Source: Punica granatum (taxonomy: Eukaryota; Streptophyta; Magnoliopsida; Myrtales; Lythraceae). From it: 64,000 nucleotides of DNA. The stretch is taken from assembly GCF_007655135.1 (NCBI RefSeq), contig NC_045130.1, positions 38,250,605-38,314,604 of the forward strand. The letters run 5' to 3'. The notes beneath the pieces were generated by a model. The model was given only the letters and a program-made list of their open reading frames with translations. It was not told the DNA's origin and searched no databases. The position numbers and the translations under genes are program-made. Numbering within the stretch: position 1 is the first letter of the stretch; each line of letters opens with the position of its first letter. Of this stretch, positions 11,904 to 25,168 are shown piece by piece.

Positions 11904-13329
11904 CTCTCCTCCTGTTCCATTGAGCATTTGTTACGTGCTTGATTAGCTGGCCGTGTTTCGGGTTCTTGTGAGTCCTTTTGTTCTTGAATCTGGTGGACAA
12001 GGGACATGGAATGGTGAAATTGATGGGTGTAAAGGTCATTTCTTGATGTTCAGTAGTTAAGGATTTGGTGTTTTTTAGGCCTTTCATGGAGTGTAATGAC
12101 CAGGATATGTATGGAAATAGCTGAAAAAGATCGAACTTGTCTCTTTAATCATCTTTTGGGTGAAATGGGAATAAAACTTTAAAAGGTTCCTTCACTTGTT
12201 CCTTATTTTGACCTAAAAATGCATCATTTTCATGGCAGACAAACTTTTGATTCATAACAATTTGTTGAGCAGACATATCGTCCATCTTAGTGAGTTTCGA
12301 TGCTTCGTGTCATCGTTTACGTGAACATGCTAATTGCTAAGTGAGTGTTGACCCTTATTTTCCCTCTTGCTATGCCACAGGACTACCTGGTTCAGGCCTC
12401 CACGATATCGGAGTACGACTTCGGTGCAGAAGGTGATCTATTCAAAGCCCCTGATGCTATTGTCGAAGAAGAACCTGTCCTGGGGACTGACGTGATGGCA
12501 TCAGCATTCTCGATGATATCTTGCGGGGCCCAGGAACTGAGCGCACATCATGACATCGAGTCATTCCAGGGCAACCCGATCCTGAGCGAGGTCTTCTATG
12601 AGTGCCAAAAGGATCTCTTAGCAAAGGCCGCAGTTGAAGACGCTCCAGTTGATGAACTTATGGATATAAAGAATATCCCTCTTGTGCCAATTGAAGAAGA
12701 TGGATCTGATAAGGGATCCGGGAGTTTGTCGTTCCAGAAGAGTGTTAGCTCAGGTTGCTTGATCTCGACGGATTGGATGAAAGGGACAGCAGTGAGTAAA
12801 CCGAGATTTCTTGACTTCGTGGAGGTGGATTTCGGAGCTGTCTATGGGATGAGAAGAGCCTTCAGTGAGGGAGACATAAAGGTGAAGATATTCGGTAATA
12901 TGTATTAGTACCGTAATTTCGCACTTTTTGATAGTATGTGTAGCATCCGTTCCAGAAGAAGGATTTGGGACGGTTCGAGCCGGCCAATCCTATCAGCACC
13001 GAAGCAATTGCTCTATGAAACTAAATTTTTCTACTTGTTTATATCAGACCCTTGGGACCAGCAACTGCAGCTCTAAGGAGCGCAAGGAGAAGCTTTTAAG
13101 GTACCGAAATAAGAAGAGCAGGAGGAACTTTGGGAGGAAGATCAAGGTATTACCCGGTTTTGATATCTGTTCATTCGTTTTTCTTCGGAGATCTCCGTAG
13201 GGATTCATGAAAGCCCGTTTTCAGGTCGTCTGACTTAGGAAATGCGCTCTATCTCAGTATGCCTGCAGGAAGGCTCTTGCTGACAGTCAGCCTCGGATCC
13301 GAGGAAGGTTCGCAAAAACGGAGGAGTGA
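11752..13329 (+). CDS. CCT-motif (CMF) family transcriptional regulator
   Basis: Exons are 11752-11856, 12381-12881, 13048-13146 and 13258-13329; all are phase 0 and give 258 residues. The N-terminus MYAETGLLFPCFQNFS and the following NASL, QASTISEYDFGAEGDLFKAP are hallmarks of a plant CCT-motif-only subfamily. A central acidic region follows (VEEEPV, PIEEDG). The basic CCT motif occupies about residues 214-256, split between the last two exons (RKEKLLRYRNKKSRRNFGRK, then YACRKALADSQPRIRGRF). It lacks B-box and response-regulator domains, so it is not CONSTANS or a pseudo-response regulator. CCT motifs direct nuclear localisation and contact NF-Y subunits; relatives regulate flowering or chloroplast-related genes, but the specific role here is unknown. 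Intron 1 starts GTACTC and runs straight into a 42-bp (CT)n tract. By position it matches AT5G53420. Confidence 0.95.
11860..11901 (+). repeat. (CT)n microsatellite abutting a splice donor
   Basis: A pure (CT) tract of about 42 bp begins three bases after the intron-1 donor of the CCT-motif gene, at 11857. It therefore forms part of the donor context, an odd place for a long pyrimidine tract. Length polymorphism is likely. Confidence 0.9.
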
Positions 13330-16279
13330 GAAACTTCCAAGAGGCAATAATAGTCTATCTACATGGAGGAAGGATAGTAGGTGATTAAGTGATAAACTCT
13401 ACGCTTCGTAGTTAGGGCTCAGTGACTGTCTAATGGACTAGGACTACTGCAAATTGCCTGAAATTCCAGATACGTGATCGTGTACTCGTTGTGCCCTGAT
13501 GATCGATTACTTCGTTAGGATTGATATAGCCTTGAAAGACTTCAGTTGTTGTATGTATAGTGTGTCAAATAATGGCATTGATGGCCGCTGATATGTACAG
13601 GTTCGTGTATGGTCTACCCGGTTATGAGAATAATATGTCGAAGCAAATCTTCTTATGAAAATAACATTGGCCCATGTATGATGCGTACCGCCATGGCATC
13701 TGATGGCTGCGTTAATGTTCTTACAGACTGCCTGGTTTCATATCGAGCATCCTGGTCCTTGATGCACGACAATCCGGGAGAATACTATGCTTGACGTGGT
13801 CTTCTCTCGGACCCTATAAACTACAGATCTTTGCTGCCTGATCTTTCCCGAGTGTCTCAATGATCTGATCATCAAATTGAACTCGTGAACTGCATACTCC
13901 ATTCCCGGTTTGTCAAACAGAAGCCTTGCCGTCCATAGCTGATGCATGTCATCGAGAATTAGAGAGATTCGGACACCAATAAAATGTCCATGACTGCTTT
14001 CGACGACTCCTTTAATATCGACTTCCAAGAACTGTTGACTGATGACAACCCCGACGTAGTTGACTTAGCCCCGTCCGCCTTCCGCCCCACAATAGCTTTA
14101 CCTCTAGTCATCGAGAGAGAACCGAGACCTCGGACTCGGCCCGAGATAGCGAAAAAAGTTTATAGCATTCAAACTGTTTAACGGCTACAAGTATCTGCTC
14201 CGCTCCACGGCATTCCATCCGGTATGGGTGCCCTCATAAGCTGTAGCCATACGTTACGTTTCTTCCCCAGGTATTAAAGGATGTATTCAGATTCAGACCT
14301 CTTCAGCCTCCGAACCGAAAAGGCGAAGGCCTCATTCAGTTCCTGTGAACTGCGTGAAGCTGAGGGAAGATTTATGTGGTGGAACCACCATTCTTGGTCC
14401 CCACTAAAGAAAGCTCATGCCCTCTTATCATCAAACATACCACATCTAGGCCCCGATTTCCGACCAGTGAACGGTCGAATTCAATTCGCTCAAATTCTCG
14501 ACTGCCCGGTTTCATAGACCCTCTGGAAGATCGAACCCCGACTGTCGGGTCTACCAACGAAGAGCTCCACCGGAAGATTGACCAAGTCCGAGGTGCTGCC
14601 ATGGAAGTACAGATGGCAACTTCAACAACCAAACAGGCGATCCCACCAGCAATTTCCTGTCAAATTTGTGGACCCGAACTTTCACAAACTCTCATTTTCA
14701 TTTAAAAAAAGGAAAAAAAAAAAAAAAGATAGAGAAACATTAACTCTTTGGTGATCAAATCTCAAACAAAAAAGAGCATGCCTTTTTCCAAAATTTGCAA
14801 CAAACCTTACCCACTTCCAACGATGGAACTCCGGTGCTGGATCCGAAATCCCGCAAGAAGCGAGAAACCTTCACATCGACACGACGGAGCTCTTCGACGG
14901 CTATCTTTGGCCGCACACCTCCTTCCAACCCACCTTCTGTGCAAATCAAGGAAACACGGTATAGAAGCAGAAACAGAGACGGAGACAGAAACGAGGCAGA
15001 GAGAGCACATACACCATGTCGGAAGGAAGACATTGGAAAACCTTAAAACTTCCCATCTCTGTTCCAAAAATACAAACTATAATAATAAATATATGTATAA
15101 ATGTATTGAGCAAAATCATATCATCAAACGCAGATACGGATGACCCATTAAGCAATCTGTAGATTAGCTGCAGTCGAATTATGCATGATTAAAAAAAATT
15201 CGGATTTTTTATGGACACAAAACCAAATTGTATAAACTTTTGACATCACGAAAAGTAAATTAACGGCTGCTCCCCCTCGTAAGAGATTGATCGGCACATT
15301 CCAAGACTTTACGCAACGAATCCAACACGGCCCGGCAACCCCTCTCCGGCATGCATGGTTCGCAGCGCTTATTTCCGTCGATCTTGTCCTCCGTAAACTA
15401 TAGTAGAAATCATCCTCGACCTTGGCTCGTCCTTCCGGCTCACAACTCTCCTTCTGAGGAAGGATATCGACAAACCCGTTCGACTTCCCCTGCCAATGGC
15501 TGCGAAATCAACATCCCGCCCCTGCCGCCATAACAGGAGAACCCCAAAAAAGAAAAAGAGAAAAACCCAAAGCCATCAATTTAAAAATCACGACGAAGAC
15601 AACGACCCAATAAATATCATCTAATTGCCCAAAAAATGGAAACTTTGACCCGCTCGAGCCTACTCACTCACCAACTCCAAACTGAGAAACAAGCTACAAT
15701 ATTTTCTTACTTGAAGATCAAAGGACTGACCTTTCTCCAGATCAACATGAACTTGTCGATTACGATCCGCACGGAAACTTTGTCTAAAATTGCAGAGCCA
15801 CGACATGGTACACATCGAATTCCATCACCCACGTTCAATTCACTGAAACATAACGAGTGTCCCATTGCCCGCAGAACGTAACTCCGACCAAAGAAGAAGG
15901 AGAAACATATAAATATAATAATATTGTTATTAATGATGACACATCATATCATATGTATATATATGACCAGACAAGAAAGAAAACGTTTATGTGCCATAAC
16001 AACGGAACTGGCAAAAAATTCACCAACGTTTTGACTTCTGCTGCTGAAACAGAGACGCGTAAGAGACGCAGAGACAGAGAAATCTCGTGCCCATGGCAAT
16101 GCATTGCTCGAAATGCTCAGTGCAACACGAAGATGAAGATGATGATGATGAAATCGCTTGACACCCAAGTCGTTGGAATTGGATAGAGAAAATTAAAAAT
16201 TCGATTTTTCTTTTTTAATTTGGACTGCACGCAAATTCGCTTATATACACTCACAAGATAACGCCGACCCCTCTCTCTC

Positions 16280-16311
<32 letters not shown>

Positions 16312-16787
16312 AACTCTGTCAGCACTTTCTCTCTCTAAATTTCTTTCAGAAACTGAACGTATTTCCGGAATTACATCAGAAAGGAGAAACCTTTGGAAGA
16401 GGAGGAGGAAGAAGAAGAAGAAGAAAGTGATGAAGAAGATTTGTATAATAGCAATTGGTCGAACAAATATTGCTTTTTTGTTGGCGGGTATATGTTTATC
16501 CCCTCGTCTTCTTCGTGTTCAGTGAAGCAGTTAAAGAAGACGAGAGCTCAATCGAGCAGATCTTCGATTCGCTCCCTCTCTCCGAATTCGATCCTCTAGC
16601 TCCATTCTCGTGCTCTCTGGGTCGTGTTCATTGGTGGGTGTTGCCTCTCGCTGGGGAATTGGGTTGAATTTGCTCAGGTGGGGTTGATCGAATTTACTCT
16701 GTTTCCGATTTAGGGTTTATGGAATTCGGGGTCTAGATGTGAATTCGAGCTGCGGTTCTGATTGGTCGACGAGAGAGGGCGGGAGGG
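13330..16787. other. Intergenic region; distal part is the leader of the ATX gene
   Basis: I found no supported gene. Open frames of 60-130 codons occur on both strands between about 13.6 and 16.2 kb, where composition is less AT-rich than usual, but none shows a domain or coherent splicing. The segments at about 14,960-15,010 and 16,050-16,085 both carry cagagac/gagacag-rich purine phrases. A (CT)n tract at about 16,271-16,312 and the purine-rich stretch up to 16,435 are probably the promoter and 5' UTR of the ATX-type gene. Confidence 0.45.
16271..16312 (+). repeat. (CT)n tract upstream of the ATX-type gene
   Basis: An interrupted (CT) repeat about 480 bp before the start codon, probably in the core promoter or 5' UTR, a common arrangement in plant genes. 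Confidence 0.8.
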
Positions 16788-19700
16788 ATGATAATCAAGA
16801 AGAAGCTTAAATCACAAATGCCGAGTCGGAAACGGCGCAGGCTCGGCGGAGGGAACTTGGTGAATGGTGACTCAGTGACCAGGAAGAAGAATAAACTGAG
16901 TAACGGCCATTACTATCCTCTGAACCTTCTCGGAGAGGTGGCCTCTGGTATTCTCCCCGGGATTCTCCGGGAGAAGGCATTTGCTGCTTCGTGGTGCGCC
17001 GAGCTGTCCTGCTCTGCTTCCAAGCCGGAGCTGAAACCGAACGGCCGGGACTCTGCTGCTGGGCCAAGGGGCACTCAGGCTGCTGAGGATTCATCTCGGC
17101 CACCTCTGGTCAGGACCTCCAGAGGGCGAGTCCAGGTTTTGCCTTCTCGGTTCAATGACTCCGTGATTGATAACTGGAGGAAGGATGCGAAGATCACTCC
17201 GCAGGATTATAGCTTAGATGAAGATTACGTAGTTGCAAGCAGTAGGAAGGAGAAAGCCAGTCAAAAGTCAGCCAGAACAATTCGTAATGGTACGAATAGT
17301 CGGTTAATTGACGAAGATCTTGGTTTTGAGTACCCTAGATGTAGCACATTGTTCTTGGAAGAGGATAGAGAAGAATACAGGCGCAGGAACTTCGACTTGA
17401 CGAAGTACTATTCTAGCTCTAGGAGCTCGCTTACTTCGTCACACGAACATTACAATGAGGGCATGTATGAGTTTGCTGAGGAGCCAGACGATGATCTGAG
17501 GGAGGAGAATGGTAGTGAGAGGGAAGATGGGTTGTATGGGCCCGAGGATTTCTATTCTGGGGATATTGTGTGGGCAAAGTCGGGGAAAAGTGAGCCCTTT
17601 TGGCCCTCGATTGTGATTGATCCCATGACACAAGCTCCTGACCTTGTTCTGAGGGCTTGTATAGCTGATGCAGCGTGTGTTATGTTCTTCGGGTATTCTG
17701 GCAGCGAGGACCAAAGGGTATGTATGGTTTACTTCCTTTGTTGCCAATCTTTCTATTTTTGGACTACATTGCTGAAATTTATTTTGGTTTCATTTCAAAC
17801 CTCTTTGGTGGTAATGAATTGCTATGAGCAGGACTTTGCATGGGTCAGACGAGGAATGCTATTCCCCTTTCTCGATAATGTCGACAGGTTTGAACTTGTT
17901 TATCCTCGTTGACTATTGTTTTTTATCACTAGGAAATAGGGAGGAAAAAGAGAGCTGAAATTTGCTTCTTTTCAGGTTTCAAAATCAGCCTGAATTGGAG
18001 GACTGCAAGCCTGGGGATTTCCAGATAGCATTGGATGAGGCATTTCTAGCAGAAAATGGGTTCACAGAGAAGTTGACTGAGGATATAAATTTAGCTGCTG
18101 GTAACACGATGGCGTACGACTTTGATTATAGAGGAATTGAGGAGGCCACTGGGTCAAATCAAGATCAGGAGTTTCTTAACTTGGTGATTGCTCCTTCCTT
18201 ATAAGCTATTCTTGCCATAGCCGGAGGGTCTTTATTCCATGTGTTTTAGTTCTTCTCATTGATGCTTGGTTTTGATGAAATTTAGGTTTCTCATGCAGGA
18301 TATATCTGGGTTGAGGAAAGGCTCACAGCACTGCGAGGGCTGTGGGGTGATTATACCTACCAGAGTAACAAAAAACACCAAGGGTTTAACATCTGGAGAG
18401 CAATCTCTGTGCAAGACATGTGCCAGGGTCTGTAGGCATATCTTGTTCTCTGACATCACTTCAGAACTTTCGGTGCCTTTTTTTTTTTTTAGCTTTTTGC
18501 CACTGAACTTTCAGTTGCTGACATCAAACTCTTTTAATGTAGTTAATGAAATCAAAGCATCATTGTGGCATATGCAAGAAGATATGGAATCATTCAGACA
18601 GCGGAAGTTGGGTAAGGAGAACTAGCTGTTCAAGATGTCTTAATAGTGAATTGCTTCTCTAAGTTTTCTTCACTATTCAAAACACCCTGTTTTTAAGGTT
18701 CGATGCGATGGCTGCAAAGTATGGGTCCATGCGGAATGTGACAAGATATCCAAAAACCATTTTAAGGTACATAAATCCTATTGTCACCTTTTCCTGTTCT
18801 CCACAGTGATTGCGTGGACTGACTTTGAACCTATCTAAACTACTCTTTTTTTGGTTAATGATGAAGCACCTGGGAAGCGCTGACTACTACTGCCCCGCGT
18901 GTAGAGTGAAGTTTAATTTTGAATTGTCTGATTCAGAAAAATCGCAGTCTAAATTCCGGTGGGTGCACTCACTTCCTATCTATGTTACTGTTGACTTGGT
19001 TTTCAGTTTTATGCTTGCTGAATGATTGTTCAACCTTCTTGTGCAGAAAGAACAAAAATGGGGTTCAGTTGGTGATGCCTAACAAGGTTACAGTTGTCTG
19101 TGCTGGTGTCGAGGGGATATATTTTCCGAGCCTGCATTTGTAAGTATAACTGGTGTGATCAAGCATTGCCTCTTCGTTGGTTTTTTATTCCACTTTCTGC
19201 ATTTTTGGCATTAAATTGTTTGTCTTGGTGGGTTTTTTAATTTTCTTGGACAACTTAACTATATAGGATATTAAAAGAGTGTCCTTTTCCCCCTAACTCT
19301 GCTCTATTTCAGGGTTGTTTGCAAATGTGGGTGTTGTGGGAGCGAGAAACAAGCACTCAGTGACTGGGAAAGACATACAGGTTCCAAGTCAAGGAATTGG
19401 AGAACCAGCATTAGGGTAAAAGGATCAATGTTAGTGCTGGAGCAATGGGTCAGTATTATAAGTTCATTTACTCTTTTAAAGCAGCTTCTTTTTTTCTTTT
19501 AATCACCAAATTCCTATATTGGCGGTCAGTATCTAATCAGCAAAAATCTGCTGGGTTCCAAAATTCAAAAGCTTGAAAGCTATTTTCCTCATTCTTTAAA
19601 GATGCATAACAGTGCACTTCAAATGGAATCTTCTTTGAGTATGCAGATGCTGCAATTGGCTGAGAATCATGAAAAAGGTCTGGTTTCTACTAAGCCTAAA

Positions 19701-22700
19701 CGGCCCTCTGTGAAAGAACGGAAGCAGAAGCTATTGGCTTTTCTACAAGGTATACTTGTGTATCAACACTGCATAAATTTCTCATTTCACATATCAGGGT
19801 TCAATAGATACACTCCCCCCCTCCTCTCTTCTTTCTTGATATATCCTTAACATGAATCAATCATGCATCGTCAAATGAACTAACTCTATCTTCATTTTGT
19901 TGAGGCAGAAAAATATGAACCTGTCTATGCTAAATGGACAACAGAACGGTGTGCTGTTTGTAGATGGGTTGAAGATTGGGACTACAACAAGATAATAATA
20001 TGCAACAGGTATTGTGGATGTGAAAGGCTTCAGTATTTGAGTAATTATATATATATATATATATATATATCAGCCATCCTATAGTAATGAAGTCAGATGA
20101 ACAACTTGTAATGTGCTCTGTGATTTCATTGCTGATATGCTGTTGGGCTTTCTTTAGTTTTTATGCCATATGGGTATCATTGTCGATTATTCAGATGTCA
20201 AATAGCAGTTCATCAAGAATGTTATGGAGCAAGAAATGTTCGTGATTTCACATCATGGGTCTGCAAAGCTTGCGAAACTCCTGATATCAAGAGGGAGTGC
20301 TGCCTTTGTCCTGTAAAAGGTACTTTCCAGGTTATGCTTCTCTTTTATTTGGAAATGTCTAGGTAATTAACAAAGGGTTGCTTTCAATAAATCAGGCGGA
20401 ACATACCCTTTCCTACAAGCATGAAAAAGAAAAATGCCCATAGTTCAAATTTCTAGCAAGTTATCTTTGAGTGGATGTTGGTTAATCCTATTTCTTTTCT
20501 CCCCTTAGGCGGTGCATTGAAGCCAACTGATGTGGAAACACTATGGGTCCATGTAACATGCGCATGGTTTCGACCCGAAGTTGCTTTTGCAAGTGATGAA
20601 AAAATGGAGCCTGCTATTGGGATCTTAAGCATCCCATCAAGTTCTTTTATAAAGGTCAGTATCGATGTTAATAGCCTTGATATCTTTCTTACTCAACATC
20701 TTGACAGACTAAATGTTCATTTGGCATCTGATCAAAGAGTGCAGTTATCTTATAAGCATTACTACTAATCGCTTTTCCTTCCCCCCGTGGTTTGATCTTC
20801 AGATATGCGTTATTTGCAAGCAAATTCACGGCTCTTGTACCCAATGCTGCAAATGTTCAACATACTACCATGCAATGTGCGCTTCAAGGGCAGGTTACCG
20901 CATGGAGGTTAGTTTAGTTATTGAATATGTCTACGTGTTGGCTGCTTGAGTGGAATACCCTGGACTTGACAATATCCCCCCAAAGGGAAAATATACATTA
21001 TTGGTTTCCATGGAATTATGTGCGAATATTATCCGCATCTTCATGTTTATGAAGGTAATCTGAATGCTTCTTGATCTACAGTTGCATTCTTTGGAGAAAA
21101 ATGGGAAACAGATCACAAAGATGGTCTCCTATTGTGCTTATCATAGGTATGCTCTGATTCATCTGATCCGCTTACTTGTAGATTGACTGTGATTAATGAT
21201 GAAATGAGCCCTCTTTTTTTCTTCTTTTCTTTTATTTTCCTTTTTTTTTTCTGTGGAACTTCTGCTATCTTCTGATCTTGTATTGCCTTCTGCCTCTCCT
21301 TATTGGTACAGAGCACCAAACCCCGATACAGTTCTCATCATACAGACTCCAGCAGGTGTTTTTTCTGCCAAAAGCATGATGCAGACTAAAAAGAAGGCAG
21401 CTTCCAGGCTAATTTCATCTAACACAGCAAAACTCGAAGAGGTTCCAGCAGCAGAAACCGATGAATTAGACCCCTTATCTGCTGCAAGGTGTCGCGTTTT
21501 CACAAGATCAAAAAATAACAAGAAGGTAGTAGATTTTGCACTCTTTCCCAATAACTATAATAAGTTGATAAGTTAAGAGTTTTATTGGCAGGTCATGTTT
21601 TGTTTTGGATTCTCTTCTCATATTATGTTTGATCCCGTCTTATTGACAGAGAACTGACGAAGGAGCTATTCCTCATCATGTAAAAGGACCTTGCCATCAC
21701 CCATTGAGCGTCATGAACTCTTTGAATAATCTTCAGGTAAATACTCTTTGTTTCATCTTGTATACAATGTTAGTCCCTTTGTTAGAGTCAGAAACTTCCA
21801 GTCAATTTAACGCAGAAATGCTGATTGGGAACTTTTAAAATCTTTGCAGGATGTGGAGGAGCCGAAAACATTTTCTTCATTCAGAGAACGCCTTCGTCAT
21901 TTGCAGGCAAATAACTGCATATTAATTACATCTTTATGATAAATATAAGTAACTCTTTATTTGCTTTCTGATTGTTTCCTTTTGAGTCCAGAGAACGGAA
22001 CATGATCGGGCTTGTTTCGGGCGGTCAGGTATACATGGTTGGGGCCTCTTTGCACGGAGGAACATTCAGGAAGGAGAAATGGTATGTGATTGAAGTTCAA
22101 GTGCTTTCCTAGAAACTATCGCGTGGATTTTCACTCTGAAGTCCTCTCACGGCAAGATATTTAGGCTCTTTCTTTCTGTTATCGACAGTCGGGTCATATA
22201 AATATGTATTCTCATCTGCAGGTTATTGAGTACCGGGGAGAACAGGTGAGGCGAAGTATTGCAGATCTGAGGGAGGCCCAATACCGTTCACAAGGCAAAG
22301 ATTGTTATGTAAGTCTCCTTGTCTGACTTTCCTCTTGGAATTTTCATGCTCAACATCGAAATTGGTTGAGATATCACTTTTTGATGGTGGAATCTCATTT
22401 GAACTTTGTGTAAATTGCAGTTGTTTAAGATTAGCGAAGAAGTGGTTGTAGATGCCACAGACAAAGGAAACATTGCTCGCCTCATTAACCATTCGGTAAG
22501 GTCCTGTATTTGGATTTCGTGTATTATTATTACCTTCGGTTGTTACAGCAACACTGTATTCACCTTCAATCTATGAAGGAACTATCACCCGAAATTTCAT
22601 AGATCATACCAACTTAACGGCCCGTTTCAGCTCAGAAGAAAATCTCTGTTGGATTGGATCTAGTTAGGAGATTTTTCCTTTGAAGTTCATCTTGTTGACT

Positions 22701-22996
22701 GCGCTGTCTGGTGTCTCTCTTGCAGTGTGTGCCCAATTGCTATGCACGGATCATGAGCGTGGGTGACGATGAGAGCCGAATCGTCCTCATTGCCAAGACT
22801 AACGTAGCTGCTGGTGACGAGCTAACGTAAATTCTCTTGCTGCATATGTTGATTACCAGACTCGTCTTGTTGTTTGTTATCGGACTGCTCATTTTATTGC
22901 TCTGGATCTTGCAGGTATGACTATTTGTTCGACCCTGACGAGTTCAAGGTCCCATGTTTATGTAAAGCTCCGAACTGCCGAAAATTCATGAATTAG
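16788..22996 (+). CDS. ATX5: Histone-lysine N-methyltransferase, ATX3/4/5 class (trithorax-like)
   Basis: Twenty-three exons give about 1,072 residues: 16788-17717, 17832-17887, 17976-18183, 18299-18427, 18543-18611, 18698-18766, 18867-18958, 19047-19139, 19313-19448, 19647-19749, 19909-20008, 20195-20319, 20509-20654, 20803-20907, 21082-21146, 21312-21525, 21650-21736, 21850-21906, 21992-22081, 22222-22308, 22421-22495, 22726-22826 and 22915-22996. Domains in order: basic N-terminus ([18 protein letters not shown]); PWWP from about residue 255 ([16 protein letters not shown]); PHD finger ([34 protein letters not shown]); extended PHD at about 640-800 ([40 protein letters not shown]); SET at about 935-1050 ([35 protein letters not shown]); and post-SET ([13 protein letters not shown]). 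The SET core motifs NHSCxPNC and YDY are intact, so activity on histone H3, expected at K4, is likely. Absence of FYRN/FYRC separates it from ATX1/2. One intron is GC-AG. The symbol follows synteny with AT5G53430; ATX4 is an equally close paralogue. Confidence 0.96.
21907..21991 (+). other. Non-canonical GC-AG intron in the ATX gene
   Basis: The exon ends ...CATTTGCAG at 21906 and the intron starts GCAAAT. The acceptor is ...GAGTCCAG at 21991, and the next exon opens [13 protein letters not shown] of the SET region. No GT donor before the in-frame stop keeps the frame, so a GC donor with a strong CAG context is the best reading. Confidence 0.85.
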
Positions 22997-25168
22997 GTTT
23001 CCTCTTCTTACTGTTTAGATGACACAGACAAAAACTTCATACCTTTCTCCGCAAGGAGGCTCGCTAACTCGCTCCGATCGCCCCACCGCCGCCGCTGCCA
23101 CCACTACCATAGGAAAAATCTCTTACTGCTGCATTCTGTAATTTTTGTGAGGAAAGGGAAAATAGTTTCTTCTCTCTTTCTTTCTTTTTTCACCCCCTTT
23201 TTATTTTCTTGGCAATTTTTTTTTCGGCTCAATAAAAGCTGTAATTCTGTTCTTTGGGATTGGGTTGTAAATTCGTTGAATGGTTATTTCTCACTCCTTA
23301 ATCAAAATGCTTATCTCACCGTCGTCTTCATCTTCCATTTCTTTTCCTTTTCCTGTTTAATGATAATTTTTTGATAAGATCATAAATATATAAACCAATA
23401 AATGATTAAATGGATAGCATAAAACAAATTTAATGAGTCCGAAACTTGCAAATTGCCGTTGACTAGAGGCACATAGGATAGCACCGAGAAAGGTTTTAGA
23501 ATGGTTAGATCCTTTCCATATGTATACCTGTCGAGATAAATCAATCTCAAAAAATAAATCCAAGATAACAAATAAATCAGTAAGAATTAGAAACATAAAA
23601 TATAACGAGAAACAATGAGATGTTATAAGATTTTATGAAAATGGAAGAAGTCGTATATATAATAAGCAGTAACAACTTATAAGCCACATAAAAATCTGAA
23701 AAGGAAAAACCACAAACATCTCCCAAGAAAACCAAAATTTGTAAAATAATCTACCCACTACGCCAAGCATGAAGAATAATTATTAAGTTATTTAATTCTT
23801 GACGGACTTGGAACATGTTTTTAGATAAAATTATCAATCCTATAGAATTTTGACCTCTAATACCCGAACCAGTTTCTATACCACGAACGAAACCATTTAA
23901 TTACCTAAAAGGGTTTGGAACAAGTGAAAACCCATTTAAATAAATCCATTGACATCCCGACCTCAAAAGATTTACCTTGGTGGTAAGGACGAGTATAAAT
24001 AATCACCATATTCCCAAGATCGAAACCCTTTGAGACCACCTATGTTAATTAATCCAGTTCATCCATTCCGAGCATTGCAGGAGGTTTTCGAGATTCAGGA
24101 ATTAGTCGGGCGAAGTCCAGACACTCCAGTTAGAAAAAAAGAAAAAAAAAGAAAAAAAAAAAGAAATTCCATTGCCATCCCTAGAGGCATGAACCTTTAT
24201 TGGGCTATAAGTGGGCCTATTCTGGACCTTTTCCCAGGAAAGGATCAGGCCCAGGTCGTGGCACTCCCACGCGCAAAGATCCATCAGATGTAACCGATTG
24301 TGAACTTCCCTAATGGGCCACGACAGGCCCCTTGATTGGGCCTAGAATAGAACAGAATTGCATTGGCTAATGGCTTCCGATCTGAAGGACAGGTCAGGCA
24401 ACGGCTGTACCTACTACACCAGTAGGGGACCCTTTCCTTACATTATATACCAAAGTCGTAGTGGCGGTTTTTTTTTCCCCCTAGAAAAAAAAAAAACAAC
24501 AAAGAAACCTTTAGTCGTAATTGATTGATCTCATCGAGTCGAGAGGTTTCCGAGTGCTAATCGATGATTGTGATGCCAAACTGCTACCTCAACCACTTGC
24601 ACGAGTGCGTAAAAGCGAATTAAAAATGGATTTAGTAGCAAGCAAGTTGAATTTACCTAATACGATATCGCGCGAGAGGAAACGAGAGAAAAAAAAATCA
24701 CAAATCAATGCAATTTTTTTTTGGGAGGATGATTAATTATCTTTAGCACATAATGGCTTTCCTAAACGTATCTATTAGACCATAGTCACCATACCTTCAA
24801 AACAAACAGTATCAGATATCTTATAGTTTTACCAGTGAAACCTGCGTAATTATTTTTTAAAATTTTACTTTGAAAATAATAAAACGCGAGAATTCAGCCA
24901 AGGCCAGGATTCCGTATCGAATCTTAAGCAAGCCGTTTCTCATAAGCAACAGAAGATTGGGATCGACAGTATGGGGAGGTCCTAGATAGACATGCATGTA
25001 GAAAGAGAGACAAGAGAGACCTGGATTTCTTCTCTTTTTTTTCCTTCTTTTTTTCATTTTATTACCTCGACACAAAGACATGACTGGACGGTCGAAATTA
25101 ACTCGAAGACGAGAAACAAGACATACTGAACAGAAGCTCAGAAAAGCAAAAAGGGTATTGATAGTGTC
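22997..25168. other. Convergent intergenic region between the ATX and HIZ2-like genes
   Basis: The ATX 3' UTR probably runs to the AATAAA at 23231-23236. The rest is AT-rich spacer with A- and T-rich runs, for example about 24,137-24,163 and 24,485-24,497. No gene is supported. A segment near 23,960-24,060 has the 'ggtggtaagg...gatcgaaacc' wording common in plant tRNA-derived SINEs, but no full A/B-box pair or ends could be fixed. Confidence 0.5.
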
